NCBI GenBank assembly: GCA_001802455.1
Contig: MGXZ01000027.1
Coordinates: 1 to 42,348 of the forward strand
DNA from: Gammaproteobacteria bacterium RIFCSPHIGHO2_12_FULL_39_24
Lineage (GTDB): Bacteria > Pseudomonadota > Gammaproteobacteria > Coxiellales > Coxiellaceae
Direction: 5' to 3'
Length of the DNA stretch: 42,348 nt
The notes beneath the pieces were generated by a model that did not search any database, had not been told where the DNA came from, and was given only the letters and a program-made list of their open reading frames with translations. Shown piece after piece: positions 1 through 9,098 of the stretch (position 1 is its first letter; each line of letters opens with the position of its first letter). The position numbers and the translations under genes were made by a program.

Positions 1-2
1 TC

Positions 3-3000
3 AACGATGCCAATGCTACTGTGAATGCATTAGCTGCGGGTGCCACACTCACTGATACCTTAACTTTCCGTGCAACGGATAGTAATAGCGCAACCAGCAA
101 TGCCAATGTGGTAGTCACAATTACGGGTGCCAATGATGCGCCAACGATTTCAGGACTTGCAACATCCGCCAGTCATAATGAAAACACTATCAATGCCGCT
201 GCATCGATTATCGACAGCGCGGTTGTACTAGCTGATGTGGATAGTAGTAACTTTAACGGCGGTAATTTAACGATTACTTATGCCGCTGGTGGTGGATCAG
301 AAGATCAATTAACGGTTGCGAATCAAGGATCGAGTGCTGGACAAATTGGTGTATCGGGGTCAACAGTTTCTTATGAAGGTAATAATATCGGTACGATTTC
401 AACTAATGGTGCTAATGGCGCCAACTTAGCTATTACATTTAATACAGTCAATGCAACCATTGCAGCCATTGATGCCTTAATTCAAGCTGTAACGTATCAA
501 AATACATCGAACGCACCAACAAGTTCGCGCACATTGCGTGTAACAGTGAATGATGGTGATGGTGGCACTTCTGCCAACAATGATATTACTGTGACAGTGA
601 ATGCAGAAGGTGATGCTTTTACATTAACCAGCGGCACAGATACTTTTGTGAGTAGCAGCGGTAGCGACACCTTTACAACAACAGAAGCTAACTTTGCCGC
701 AGCAGATACACTAACGGGTGGCGCTGATACTGATACTGTAATCTTTAGTGATGCCGCTACTATTACCACCGCAGAACTCGCGAATAAAACAGGTATTGAA
801 GTTATTCAGTTTGGAGCAAACAGCACTGCAGCAATTAGTGATGCTTTTGTAGATGCATCGGACAGCGATTCACTTGAGTTAAATAATCAAACTTACACAC
901 TCAGTTTAAATGCCAGTGACGTCAGCGCACCACAAGCAGTTGTGATTAGCGGCACCGGCACTGTCACACTTAGTGCGGCCGCCACTGTATCTAGCAAAGC
1001 AGGTGTTAATACCACAATCGTTGGTAGCACGGGTGCTGACACCATCACGGGTGGCTCTGGTGCTGATACATTAACCGGTGGATATGGTGGTGATACCATT
1101 TCTGGTGGTGCGGGTGCTGATACAATTTATGCGGATAACCAAGCCTTTACTGTTAACAGCATTACCTCTGGCACCATCAAAATGTGGTTTACAGCGGACT
1201 CCCTTACTGGGTTGAGTGATGGTAGCGCAATTACGACGTGGGCCGATTCTGCCGGCGGTAATGAAAATGCAACACAAAGCACGGTTCTCAACAAACCAAG
1301 CTATGAAACTACTGTTTTTTCTAGCGGACGTAGTGGCGTCTATTTTGATGGTAGTGACTGGATAAATGCCACCGCTGCAAGCACCGTACAGAATAACTAT
1401 TCTGTATTTGCGATTGCACGAACTGACATTGACACAACGGGTCCGTATGCCATTTTAAGTACACGCGGTGAGAGTACTCTTACCTATTTTGATTTAAAAT
1501 TCCAAGATGGTACTTACATACATGCTGATATTGGCGGTGCCGCTGGCTGGATAGACACCTCATCCGATCTTAATCCATTTAATTACAATACATCCAATGA
1601 TTATTTAGTTAATTACAACGTATCTCAAACGGGTTACAACGCCTCGGTAACGGGATCAACTACGGGTTATGCAACCAACTCAGAATCATGGGCATCTGCT
1701 AGTCCAAGGCTCTACGCGTCCGGCGGTATTGTGCGTATGGGTACGTTGATTAGTACTGATGAAGAACTAACAGGAACGATGGGCGACATGATTATAGTAG
1801 ATGGTTCACTTTCTACCGCAGACATAACTGTTATTAATGAATATTTATCCCATCACTATGGTATCGCCATGAGTGGCTTAAGTTTCGGATCAGATACTTT
1901 AACTGGTGGCACCGGTGCAGACACATTTGTTTGGAGTAATTCATCTTACTCTTCCGGTGATGCATCAGCGCGTGATGTGATTACCGATTTTAATTCGAGT
2001 AGCGGTAGTTATAATGCCAGTGAGGGGGATTTTATTGACATTAGTGGTCTCATATCCGCTTCTTACACTGTTCTAGACACAGGTACTTTTAATAGTACGC
2101 AGAATCAATTACGTTGGGCGCAAAGTGGATCTGACACGATTGTCAGTCTTGATTTTGGTGGCGATAACACAGCGGATTGGTCAATTAAATTATCTAATTT
2201 TACGGCGACTAACTTAGCGGCAGATGATTTTAAATTGGGTAACTGGATTGGTACGAATGCTGCAGATACCATGGTTGCAGGTATTGGTAATGACACTATT
2301 ACCGGTGGTTATGGTGGTGACACAATCACTGGTGGTGCGGGTAATGATACGATTTATGCGGATAATGCTTCTCTTGATTTGAGCGCTCTTTCTGGTTTAA
2401 CTCTGCATGTTGATGCAAATGACACATCTGCATTGTCATTGACAGGATCTCTGGTGGACTCGTGGGCCAATAGTAACGGTGCTTTAGGTGCTTTTTCAGG
2501 TTCGGGTACTGCTAGACCCGCCTACAGTGCAAGCGATGGTTCTGGCGGTCGAGCAACAATTACATTTGATGGATCTAACGATGTGTTAACGTTGGCAAAC
2601 GTGTTGGGATCAACCGTGTTTAGTGCAGATGAGGCATCTATATTTTTGGTGCAAAAACAAAATGCGAGTGCTTCATCTAGCTTTTACTGGGAAAGTACTT
2701 TTGCTTCAAATCGGGTCAACCTGCATGCCGTTTGGGGTGATGGTGTGCTATACGCTGATTATGGTAACGTGAGTGGTGGCGGTAGAGTGAGCAACACACC
2801 CAGTGATTTTGTTGGTAATTGGCAGCTTATTAATTTTTTCAACAACACAGGATCAGACTATAAAATCGCTCTCAATGGCGCTACACAATCCATGTCTGGT
2901 AGTTTTTCCGATACGTTAGATGTCACAAAAACTTCCGACCTTACGATTGGCGCTTCCACAATATCATCGAATTATCTCAACGGTTCTATCTCAGAAATGT

Positions 3001-3995
3001 TAATCCTCAATCGCACGTTAACCGCCGCAGAAGACACATCAATCAATCAATATTTGTCATACAAATACGGCGTTGCCTTGAGTGGATTAAGTTTTGGTGC
3101 CGACACTTTAACTGGTGGCACCGGTGCAGACACATTTGTTTGGAGTAATTCATCTTACTCTTCCGGTGATGCATCGGCGCGTGATGTGATCACTGATTTT
3201 AATACAAGCAGCGGCAACTTCAGTTCATCCGAAGGAGATACCATTGATATTAGCGGATTAATTGGTTCTACTTATACGCTGTTAGGTCTTGATGGAACTT
3301 TTTCAAATGGCGTGATGAATCAAATGAAGTGGGTGCAAAGTGGTTCTGATACGATAGTTTCTATTGACTATGGTGGTGATTCATCGGGAGATTGGAGTAT
3401 AAAGCTTGCGAACTTTACCGCAGCCAATTTGAAATACATTGATTTTAATTTTGGCGTAGCAAGCTACAGAATCTCCGATGGCGGTTCCGGTGGCGACACC
3501 ATGAATGGTGATGGCATAATCGATATCCTTCGTGGTAATGGGGGTGATGATACCATCAGTGGTAATGATAATGCCGACGAGCTGTATGGCAATGTTGGTA
3601 ATGACGTATTAAACGGCGGTGCTGGTAATGACCGGTTAGTTCCTGGTACCGGTGACACTAATGACACAGCTTATGGTAATACAGGTGATGACGTTTTGGT
3701 GGTGACTTATGGTGACAATAATGACACCACTTACTATGGCGGCTCAGGCAGTGGCGGCCAAGGTAGCGACGGCGTGCGTTTACTCAGTGCGGGCGGCGGT
3801 CCTGGCTCAGCAAATTGGTTAACGTTAACTGATGGAGACAGTGGTGCCGGTAACAATATCACCGCTTACACAACCTCCACTGCCGGTAGTGCCACACGCT
3901 TGACTTTTAATTCGGCAGATCAATCGGGTTCTATCGTACTAAACGATGGCAGTACCATTAATTTCCGTGAAACGGATTATATTGAGTATACATAA
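3..3995 (+). CDS. Giant RTX/LamG adhesin, C-terminal part (5' end outside window)
   Basis: The frame is open from the left edge, so this is the C-terminal 1,330 residues of a longer secreted protein. Counting from the first GTG (base 21), residues 1-200 resemble cadherin/VCBS-type repeats (GANDAPTI, VTVNDGDGG). RTX calcium-binding nonapeptides (GGxGxD) follow at about 335-370. Then comes a LamG/concanavalin-like domain (about 371-620), another RTX turn leading into a type I secretion target-like domain (TFVWSNSSY, RDVITDFN, about 621-745), and the whole RTX-LamG-target module is repeated (about 744-1150). The tail has a last RTX block (about 1155-1245). Such proteins leave the cell through type I secretion and act in adhesion or biofilm. 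The TolC-like gene 59 bp downstream fits this; the ABC transporter and membrane-fusion genes are not in the window. The exact ligand cannot be inferred. Confidence 0.88.
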   Translation, partial: NDANATVNALAAGATLTDTLTFRATDSNSATSNANVVVTITGANDAPTISGLATSASHNENTINAAASIIDSAVVLADVDSSNFNGGNLTITYAAGGGSEDQLTVANQGSSAGQIGVSGSTVSYEGNNIGTISTNGANGANLAITFNTVNATIAAIDALIQAVTYQNTSNAPTSSRTLRVTVNDGDGGTSANNDITVTVNAEGDAFTLTSGTDTFVSSSGSDTFTTTEANFAAADTLTGGADTDTVIFSDAATITTAELANKTGIEVIQFGANSTAAISDAFVDASDSDSLELNNQTYTLSLNASDVSAPQAVVISGTGTVTLSAAATVSSKAGVNTTIVGSTGADTITGGSGADTLTGGYGGDTISGGAGADTIYADNQAFTVNSITSGTIKMWFTADSLTGLSDGSAITTWADSAGGNENATQSTVLNKPSYETTVFSSGRSGVYFDGSDWINATAASTVQNNYSVFAIARTDIDTTGPYAILSTRGESTLTYFDLKFQDGTYIHADIGGAAGWIDTSSDLNPFNYNTSNDYLVNYNVSQTGYNASVTGSTTGYATNSESWASASPRLYASGGIVRMGTLISTDEELTGTMGDMIIVDGSLSTADITVINEYLSHHYGIAMSGLSFGSDTLTGGTGADTFVWSNSSYSSGDASARDVITDFNSSSGSYNASEGDFIDISGLISASYTVLDTGTFNSTQNQLRWAQSGSDTIVSLDFGGDNTADWSIKLSNFTATNLAADDFKLGNWIGTNAADTMVAGIGNDTITGGYGGDTITGGAGNDTIYADNASLDLSALSGLTLHVDANDTSALSLTGSLVDSWANSNGALGAFSGSGTARPAYSASDGSGGRATITFDGSNDVLTLANVLGSTVFSADEASIFLVQKQNASASSSFYWESTFASNRVNLHAVWGDGVLYADYGNVSGGGRVSNTPSDFVGNWQLINFFNNTGSDYKIALNGATQSMSGSFSDTLDVTKTSDLTIGASTISSNYLNGSISEMLILNRTLTAAEDTSINQYLSYKYGVALSGLSFGADTLTGGTGADTFVWSNSSYSSGDASARDVITDFNTSSGNFSSSEGDTIDISGLIGSTYTLLGLDGTFSNGVMNQMKWVQSGSDTIVSIDYGGDSSGDWSIKLANFTAANLKYIDFNFGVASYRISDGGSGGDTMNGDGIIDILRGNGGDDTISGNDNADELYGNVGNDVLNGGAGNDRLVPGTGDTNDTAYGNTGDDVLVVTYGDNNDTTYYGGSGSGGQGSDGVRLLSAGGGPGSANWLTLTDGDSGAGNNITAYTTSTAGSATRLTFNSADQSGSIVLNDGSTINFRETDYIEYT
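1023..3450 (+). repeat. Tandem ~1.2-kb RTX-LamG-target module inside the adhesin
   Basis: Two copies of the same domain order lie in tandem, offset by roughly 1.21-1.23 kb (copy 1 from about 1023, copy 2 from about 2251). The LamG parts have diverged strongly. By contrast, bases 1896-1966 and 3105-3175 are identical over 71 bp, and similarity continues a little on both sides. The uneven divergence suggests recent gene conversion, or selection on the RTX/target segment. Confidence 0.85.
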
Positions 3996-4054
3996 AGCAG
4001 TGATCAACGATCCGTATTCATGGTATCCTGTTAATTATTTCTCGAGATTTTTGC

Positions 4055-5407
4055 ATGAAGCACGTGAAAGGGATTTTACAAATTGTTTATTGCGTTGGAT
4101 TGCTGAGCATTCCCATCGCGCATGCCGAAGATTTAATACAAGTCTATTCTCAAGCCGTATCAAACGACCCTGCTTTTGCAAAAGCACATGCTACTTGGTT
4201 ATCACAAAAAATGAATTTTCCTATTGCCCGATCCAGCGTGTTGCCATCCATTGCATTAACGGGAAATGGCGCGCGCAATTATAGTTACGTGACACCGCCC
4301 TCGCTGGCGGTCATTAATAATTACAACTGGACCTATGGTTACAGTCTCAGCTTGAATAACGCGATTTTTGATATGGGCGCATGGGCTTCCATTCGCAATG
4401 CAGAGGCTATTGTTAAATCGGCCACAGCATCTTACATTGCTGCGCAACAATCTTTAATTCAGCGCACCACGAAAGCATATTTTGATGTCATGGCAGCATA
4501 CGAAACACTGTATTTTACACTCGCCAATAAAAAAGCAGTAACACAACAATATGAAGTGTCGCAGAAAAAATTTAAAACAGGTTTGATTGCAATCATGGAT
4601 GTTTATGACGCACGTTCTCGACTCGATCAAGTCAGCTCAGAAGAAATTACAGCGAAAAATAATTTAGCGGTTCAAATTGAAAATTTACGCTCCATCACAG
4701 GACATTATTACAAAAAATTAAAAGGCTTAGACAAAAAATTAACCTTGTTAAGACCAACACCCAACAATATTGATCAATGGATCACTAGATCAGAAAAACA
4801 AAATTACAATATTGAAGCACAATTTTACAACGTGATTGCTGCGCTAGAAAAAATTCGACAACAGTCGGCAGGCTATGCACCCACGTTAGATTTTTCAACT
4901 GGTGTTTCAGAAGCACAAGGAGTTGATAGTGGCGGCGATAAAACTCGCAATGACAACATTATGATGGGACTCAATTTATCTTATCAACCAATACAAGGTG
5001 GACTGACATATGCTTCTGAAAAGCAAGCGCGATACAATTACACTGCGGCATCCAGCGAATTAGAAGCAGTGTATCGACAAGTGCATAATCAAGCGCGCAC
5101 CAGTTACATCAGCATTGTTGCGGATATTAATCACACTGAAACAGACAGAAAACACATTGTTTCCTCACGACAGGCATTAGCCGCAACGGAAGTGGGATTG
5201 AAAGTTGGTACGCGTACCATGGTCGATGTGTTAAACGATTTAGGCACAGTTTATCAAGCGCAACGTCAATACATTAATGATCAATACACGTATTTAAATG
5301 ACATGATAGATTTAAAAATTGCAGCAGGCACACTCAGCCCCAATGATGTTGCAGAAATCAATCGTTGGTTGACAAAAAGTGTAACGCTGCCGGCGCCGAC
5401 GTTGTAA
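4055..5407 (+). CDS. TolC-like outer-membrane efflux/secretion protein
   Basis: A 450-residue protein of the TolC outer-membrane factor family. It has an N-terminal signal peptide ending in AHAED (about residues 1-25), then two homologous TolC halves rich in long helices. The first half contains the typical early segment DPAFAKAHA, and the second contains the late TMVDVLNDLGTVYQAQRQY segment, which matches the TolC coiled-coil consensus. It would form the trimeric outer-membrane channel of a type I secretion or efflux system. The RTX adhesin 59 bp upstream on the same strand is its likely substrate. The start was chosen because it places the signal peptide exactly at the N-terminus. It ends immediately against the stop codon of the opposite-strand methyltransferase gene, with no recognisable terminator between. 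Confidence 0.88.
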   Translation: MKHVKGILQIVYCVGLLSIPIAHAEDLIQVYSQAVSNDPAFAKAHATWLSQKMNFPIARSSVLPSIALTGNGARNYSYVTPPSLAVINNYNWTYGYSLSLNNAIFDMGAWASIRNAEAIVKSATASYIAAQQSLIQRTTKAYFDVMAAYETLYFTLANKKAVTQQYEVSQKKFKTGLIAIMDVYDARSRLDQVSSEEITAKNNLAVQIENLRSITGHYYKKLKGLDKKLTLLRPTPNNIDQWITRSEKQNYNIEAQFYNVIAALEKIRQQSAGYAPTLDFSTGVSEAQGVDSGGDKTRNDNIMMGLNLSYQPIQGGLTYASEKQARYNYTAASSELEAVYRQVHNQARTSYISIVADINHTETDRKHIVSSRQALAATEVGLKVGTRTMVDVLNDLGTVYQAQRQYINDQYTYLNDMIDLKIAAGTLSPNDVAEINRWLTKSVTLPAPTL

Positions 5408-6154
5408 TTACTTTCTCCTAATTTCACTCAACGGAATAATCACTTCATCCTTATTTTTTTCATTTAACTTTACTTTCCATCCATGCCCAAAGATGATTTC
5501 TACCGTAACTGGAAAATAATTTTCTGTTTTAAAATGTTCGTATTGCGTTACCATTTTTTTCCATTGTCGCGGCGTCATCACACTTTTTCGTCGCGTAACA
5601 TCACGATGTGAAAAATGCAGTTCTTGTAAATCATTAAAAAACAAATTCGGATCATCATACGTAACTATCATTTCTTCTCGATCAACCACCGGCTCTGCAA
5701 AATGCAATCCCTGCAACCAATCACCCATGTGATGCATATCTAAAAATGGAAATACATGCGAAAAAGAATCTACCGCTGAAAAACTTTTTCGTAATTCTTG
5801 AAAGGTATCAGGACCCAAATCAACAAACAATAATAACCCATCATCACACAACCGTTGATTTAATTTTTCGAATAATGGCACAATCTCTGAAAAAGACGAA
5901 ACCCATTCCACTGGAAAATAAGCAATAATCAAATCAACAGAATAATTCGGTTGTGCATTCAGCGCGGTTAATTCACCGCAATATTGAATGGTGGCAAGCG
6001 GATAACGCTTCTGTAAATTCTCTGACGCCTCTTCCCAGTACCAACCCACTGTTAAAATTGTTTTGGGTGAAAGACGAATATAATCGAGTCGATTTAGCAA
6101 TGGATATAAAATGTTGTGATAAACTGTATTTTTCATGCGATTTTTATAACACAT
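5408..6154 (-). CDS. BioC-like methyltransferase with degenerate SAM motif
   Basis: The C-terminal half is clearly like BioC, the malonyl-ACP O-methyltransferase of biotin synthesis: GPDTFQELR, FLDMHHMGDWL, and near the end VEIIFGHGWK. The N-terminal SAM-binding part is odd. Where family members have a glycine-rich DLGCGTG-type loop, this protein has TILTVGWYWEE, and the segment before SVDLII is shortened. It is therefore either a strongly diverged BioC paralogue or a relative that no longer methylates; NDUFAF5-type relatives also belong to this superfamily. No other biotin gene is nearby. Two starts are possible (6154, or the ATG at 6136); neither has a good ribosome site. It is divergent from the cytochrome gene, only 11-29 bp away. 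Confidence 0.65.
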   Translation of the reverse strand: MCYKNRMKNTVYHNILYPLLNRLDYIRLSPKTILTVGWYWEEASENLQKRYPLATIQYCGELTALNAQPNYSVDLIIAYFPVEWVSSFSEIVPLFEKLNQRLCDDGLLLFVDLGPDTFQELRKSFSAVDSFSHVFPFLDMHHMGDWLQGLHFAEPVVDREEMIVTYDDPNLFFNDLQELHFSHRDVTRRKSVMTPRQWKKMVTQYEHFKTENYFPVTVEIIFGHGWKVKLNEKNKDEVIIPLSEIRRK

Positions 6155-6165
6155 AGGGAAATATC

Positions 6166-6741
6166 ATGCCACTGCTCAACACAGATGACACGTACGGTTC
6201 ACTAGCCAAATTTTTTCATTGGTTCATTGCAATATTGGTTTTGTTGATGTTATCCATTGGCGTTAGTTTCAATTATTTACCCAAAAGCAATTTTGTTATT
6301 TTCTTGGTGCAAGTACACAAATCATTGGGAATTACGATTGGTGGTTTAATGCTGATTCGATTACTGTGGCGTTTGATTAATCGTCGCCCACCATTGCCGC
6401 TTGCTATGCCGCAGTGGGAACGTCTTTTGACGCAGTGGACACACGCTTTGTTTTACATCACATTAATTTTGATGCCAACAACCGGTGTTATCATGTCATT
6501 CGCTGCAGGTTATCCTATTCAATTTTGGTGGCTTGCGACAATTCACTTAACGTGGATTCCAAAAAATAAAACTCTGGTGGATTTGATGGTGAGTGTACAT
6601 GGATATCTTGCTTGGACCATTTCTGCACTGATTGTCATCCACATACTCGGCGCACTCAAACATCATTTCATCAACAAAGATAATGTGTTATTACGCATGT
6701 GGCCCAAACGAAAAAAGAAAGAGAGTTTGTTTCATCGGTGA
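6166..6741 (+). CDS. Cytochrome b561 family protein
   Basis: A 191-residue inner-membrane protein with four hydrophobic helices. The heme-ligand pattern of the bacterial b561 (CybB/YodB-like) family is visible: His18 in FFHW, His51 in VHKSLG, and His145 and His159 in the last helix. The C-terminus is strongly basic (KRKKK), as expected for a cytoplasmic tail. Family members move electrons between quinol and other membrane acceptors, and some relate to superoxide-quinone oxidation. An AGGGAAA ribosome site precedes the ATG. The gene stands alone: it is divergent from the BioC-like gene, and 274 bp without a recognisable gene separate it from the next one. Confidence 0.85.
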   Translation: MPLLNTDDTYGSLAKFFHWFIAILVLLMLSIGVSFNYLPKSNFVIFLVQVHKSLGITIGGLMLIRLLWRLINRRPPLPLAMPQWERLLTQWTHALFYITLILMPTTGVIMSFAAGYPIQFWWLATIHLTWIPKNKTLVDLMVSVHGYLAWTISALIVIHILGALKHHFINKDNVLLRMWPKRKKKESLFHR

Positions 6742-6970
6742 AATGCCAATGATCATGTCATTACCCATCAATATTCATATTGACATGCAACATCTTCTTC
6801 TATGGTATTAGCAATTTTGCCCTCATTCACAGGCGATACTGGTTTTTGTGTCGCTGTAAGGGGAAAAAAACGTTAGTATTGTTTTTTTGCACAATCCATT
6901 GTGGTGGTTGAAGTTATAGCAAAAGTAATACAAATTTGATTGAAAAGCAAACGATTTTGCTCGCCAATCA

Positions 6971-7003
6971 TTGAAAATTTTACTATAATAGTAAAAATTT
7001 CAA
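6971..7003 (+). promoter_or_regulatory. 33-bp palindromic operator overlapping a -10 box
   Basis: Two 16-base arms flank a single central base and match at 15 of 16 positions; the core is TTTACTATAATAGTAAA. The core contains a perfect TATAAT (6984-6989), and the palindrome ends 12 bp before the ATG of the AAA ATPase. No good -35 box is seen. A symmetric site covering the -10 region is what a dimeric repressor, perhaps the product's own autoregulation, would use. The binding protein is unknown. Confidence 0.6.
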
Positions 7004-7015
7004 GGATAATATTAT

Positions 7016-8152
7016 ATGCAACGTTCTCAATATATCTCCATGATTGATGATTATTTTCAAGCGACTCCCATTGTTGCCATATTGGGACCAAGGCAATGTG
7101 GTAAAACAACATTGGCACTTGAGTATGCAAAAAAACATGTGAACACAAAAATCACGCATTTTGATTTAGAAGATCCGATGCATCTATCGCGCCTGGAAAA
7201 TCCGATGTTGGCGCTGCAAGATCTCGCGGGGTTGATTATCATCGATGAAGTGCAATTGCAGCCAAACCTATTTTCAGTGCTTCGTGTCATGATCGATCGA
7301 CACCATGAACAGCAACGATATTTAATTTTAGGCAGCGCTTCCCATGATTTAATTCAGCAGTCGTCAGAAACTTTGGCTGGACGCATCAGTTATTTTCAAC
7401 TCACTCCGTTTTCATTATTCGAAACACATGAGATGAAAAAATTGTGGTTTCGTGGTGGATTTCCGCGATCTTATTTGGCAAACACCGATGCGATTAGCAT
7501 GACGTGGCGACAGGGTTATATTCAAACATTTCTGGAACGCGATATTCCCAATTTAGGCATTCGAGTAGCGCCGCATACACTCAGACGTTTTTGGATGATG
7601 TTGTTGAGTTATCATGGAAATATTTTAAACGCAAGCGAACTGGGCCGATCATTGGGATTTTCCAGTACAGCCATTAATCATTATCTGGATATTTTATCAG
7701 GCACATTCATGATGCGTGTATTGCGCCCATGGTTTGAAAATATTGGCAAACGACAAGTAAAATCACCCAAATTGTATTTTCGTGACTCAGGAATTATGCA
7801 TGCGCTGCTGGGTGTTTCAACGCAAGACGAGTTGAATAATAATGCAAAACTGGGTGCATCATGGGAAGGATTTGCATTGGAAGAAGTGATCAGACGATCA
7901 CACGTGGATGAACAGAGCTGTTATTTTTGGTGTACGCATGGTGACGCCGAATTGGATTTAATTATTTTTAAAGAGGGTCGACGACTTGGTTTTGAATTCA
8001 AGTATTCAGATTCACCGAAAATAACGAAGTCTATGCGGATTGCGATGAATGATCTCAAATTAAATTCAATTCACATTGTTGTTCCAACTTCCTGTCATTT
8101 TTTGTTGGATGAGAAAATAGTGGTCTCTGGATTGGGGGAAATTAAATTTTAA
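7016..8152 (+). CDS. AAA ATPase with DUF4143 C-terminal domain
   Basis: A 378-residue ATP-binding protein of the AAA_14/DUF4143 family. Walker A is GPRQCGKTT (24-32), Walker B is LIIIDEVQ (about 72-80), and the sensor-like LGSAS follows. The C-terminal domain carries the family's restriction-nuclease-like pattern (ELDLII, then FEFK). The biological role of this family is not settled; members are common, often acquired horizontally, and some are linked to toxin-antitoxin-like or regulatory roles. The gene is monocistronic, with the palindromic site 6971-7003 directly upstream. A second, divergent family member lies at 10112-11296, only about 30 percent alike by eye, so the two are not a recent duplication. 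Confidence 0.85.
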   Translation: MQRSQYISMIDDYFQATPIVAILGPRQCGKTTLALEYAKKHVNTKITHFDLEDPMHLSRLENPMLALQDLAGLIIIDEVQLQPNLFSVLRVMIDRHHEQQRYLILGSASHDLIQQSSETLAGRISYFQLTPFSLFETHEMKKLWFRGGFPRSYLANTDAISMTWRQGYIQTFLERDIPNLGIRVAPHTLRRFWMMLLSYHGNILNASELGRSLGFSSTAINHYLDILSGTFMMRVLRPWFENIGKRQVKSPKLYFRDSGIMHALLGVSTQDELNNNAKLGASWEGFALEEVIRRSHVDEQSCYFWCTHGDAELDLIIFKEGRRLGFEFKYSDSPKITKSMRIAMNDLKLNSIHIVVPTSCHFLLDEKIVVSGLGEIKF

Positions 8153-8258
8153 ATGCACGCTGAACATACATCTGACTATTTCTGATAACAGTTCGCATTT
8201 TTGGTAAGAGCGGTCTATACGGTATTGCAGCGTTTTTGTAGCATGGTACGCTTCTTTT

Positions 8259-8915
8259 ATGCAAACCGTATTCAACACATTGCTTCAACCCTTTTTTCCA
8301 TCACGCTGTTTGCTCTGTGATTTTATCAGTGATAACAAAAAATTAATTTGCCAATCTTGTTTTGACACATTACCGAGTTACCACAACTCATTTTCAAATG
8401 AAGAAAATATCATTGCACTATTTGACTATCAGCATCCTATTTCAACGTTGATTTGGAAATTAAAATTTCGCGGTGATTTATCCATCGCGCATTTTTTTTC
8501 ACAATGCTGGATTGAAAAAATAAATTCACACTATGCAAACAATCCTTTTCCTGAATTCATTATGCCGGTACCATTACACCCTGCGCGACTAAAAGAACGT
8601 GGATTTAATCAAGCGCTTGAAATTGCCAAACCCATTGGAAAATATTTTTCTATTCCGATTGATACGCGCACGTGCATTCGCATTAAAAATACAAAAGCGC
8701 AATCTCTGCTGGCGGGAGATCAGCGAAAAAATAATATAAAAAATGCATTTGGTTTATCTTATTCAATTAATGCAAAACATATTGCCATTATCGACGATGT
8801 TTATACCACCGGCAGCACGGTTTTAGAAATCAGCGCGCTATTAAAAAAATCCGGTGTTGAAAAAATTGAGGTGTGGTGTTGCGCGAGGACTATCACCCAT
8901 GCAGTAGACCTATAG
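8259..8915 (+). CDS. comF: ComF family phosphoribosyltransferase-like protein
   Basis: A 218-residue ComF/GntX-type protein. The N-terminal zinc-binding part has two CxxC pairs (Cys17/20 and Cys31/34). The middle has the PVPLHPARLKERGFNQ signature, and the C-terminal type I phosphoribosyltransferase loop reads IAIIDDVYTTGST. Family members support DNA uptake in competent bacteria, where ComF works with the helicase-like machinery at the inner face of the membrane. Type IV pilin-like genes elsewhere in this window would be consistent with competence, but this is inference. The stop codon lies inside the left end of the inverted-repeat element at 8911-9036, so the element may have replaced the original last codons. 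Confidence 0.85.
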   Translation: MQTVFNTLLQPFFPSRCLLCDFISDNKKLICQSCFDTLPSYHNSFSNEENIIALFDYQHPISTLIWKLKFRGDLSIAHFFSQCWIEKINSHYANNPFPEFIMPVPLHPARLKERGFNQALEIAKPIGKYFSIPIDTRTCIRIKNTKAQSLLAGDQRKNNIKNAFGLSYSINAKHIAIIDDVYTTGSTVLEISALLKKSGVEKIEVWCCARTITHAVDL

Positions 8916-9036
8916 CGTCATCCACTTAGTTCTGCACGCGGCGCAAGCGAGGAAGTCGAGGGAGTGTACAGGGGAGTACATGACCGATGACGATCGAGCT
9001 TGCAACAAAGTGCAGGGCTAAGTGGGTGGCGCTATA
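8911..9036. repeat. 126-bp inverted-repeat element (MITE/REP-like)
   Basis: The terminal 27 bases at each end (8911-8937 and 9010-9036) are inverted copies with 23 of 27 matches, beginning TATAGCG. All four differences are T versus C, so that in RNA they become G-U pairs and the hairpin is kept. The interior has a second hairpin, TGTAC-AGGGGA-GTACA (8965-8980). It includes the comF stop codon and sits between convergent genes, where it could also act as a bidirectional transcript end. No clear target-site duplication other than TA is seen. Confidence 0.65.
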
Positions 9037-9098
9037 CAAAACGCAGTAATTGAATAAGATAGGGAATTCGAGGGCATACCTTGTTAGAAAGCGCCCCA

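Noticed and set aside
497-3667. Several antisense open frames in the adhesin gene
   Set aside because: They are Val/Ser/Pro-rich shadows of the repetitive sense frame, with no ribosome sites or family similarity.
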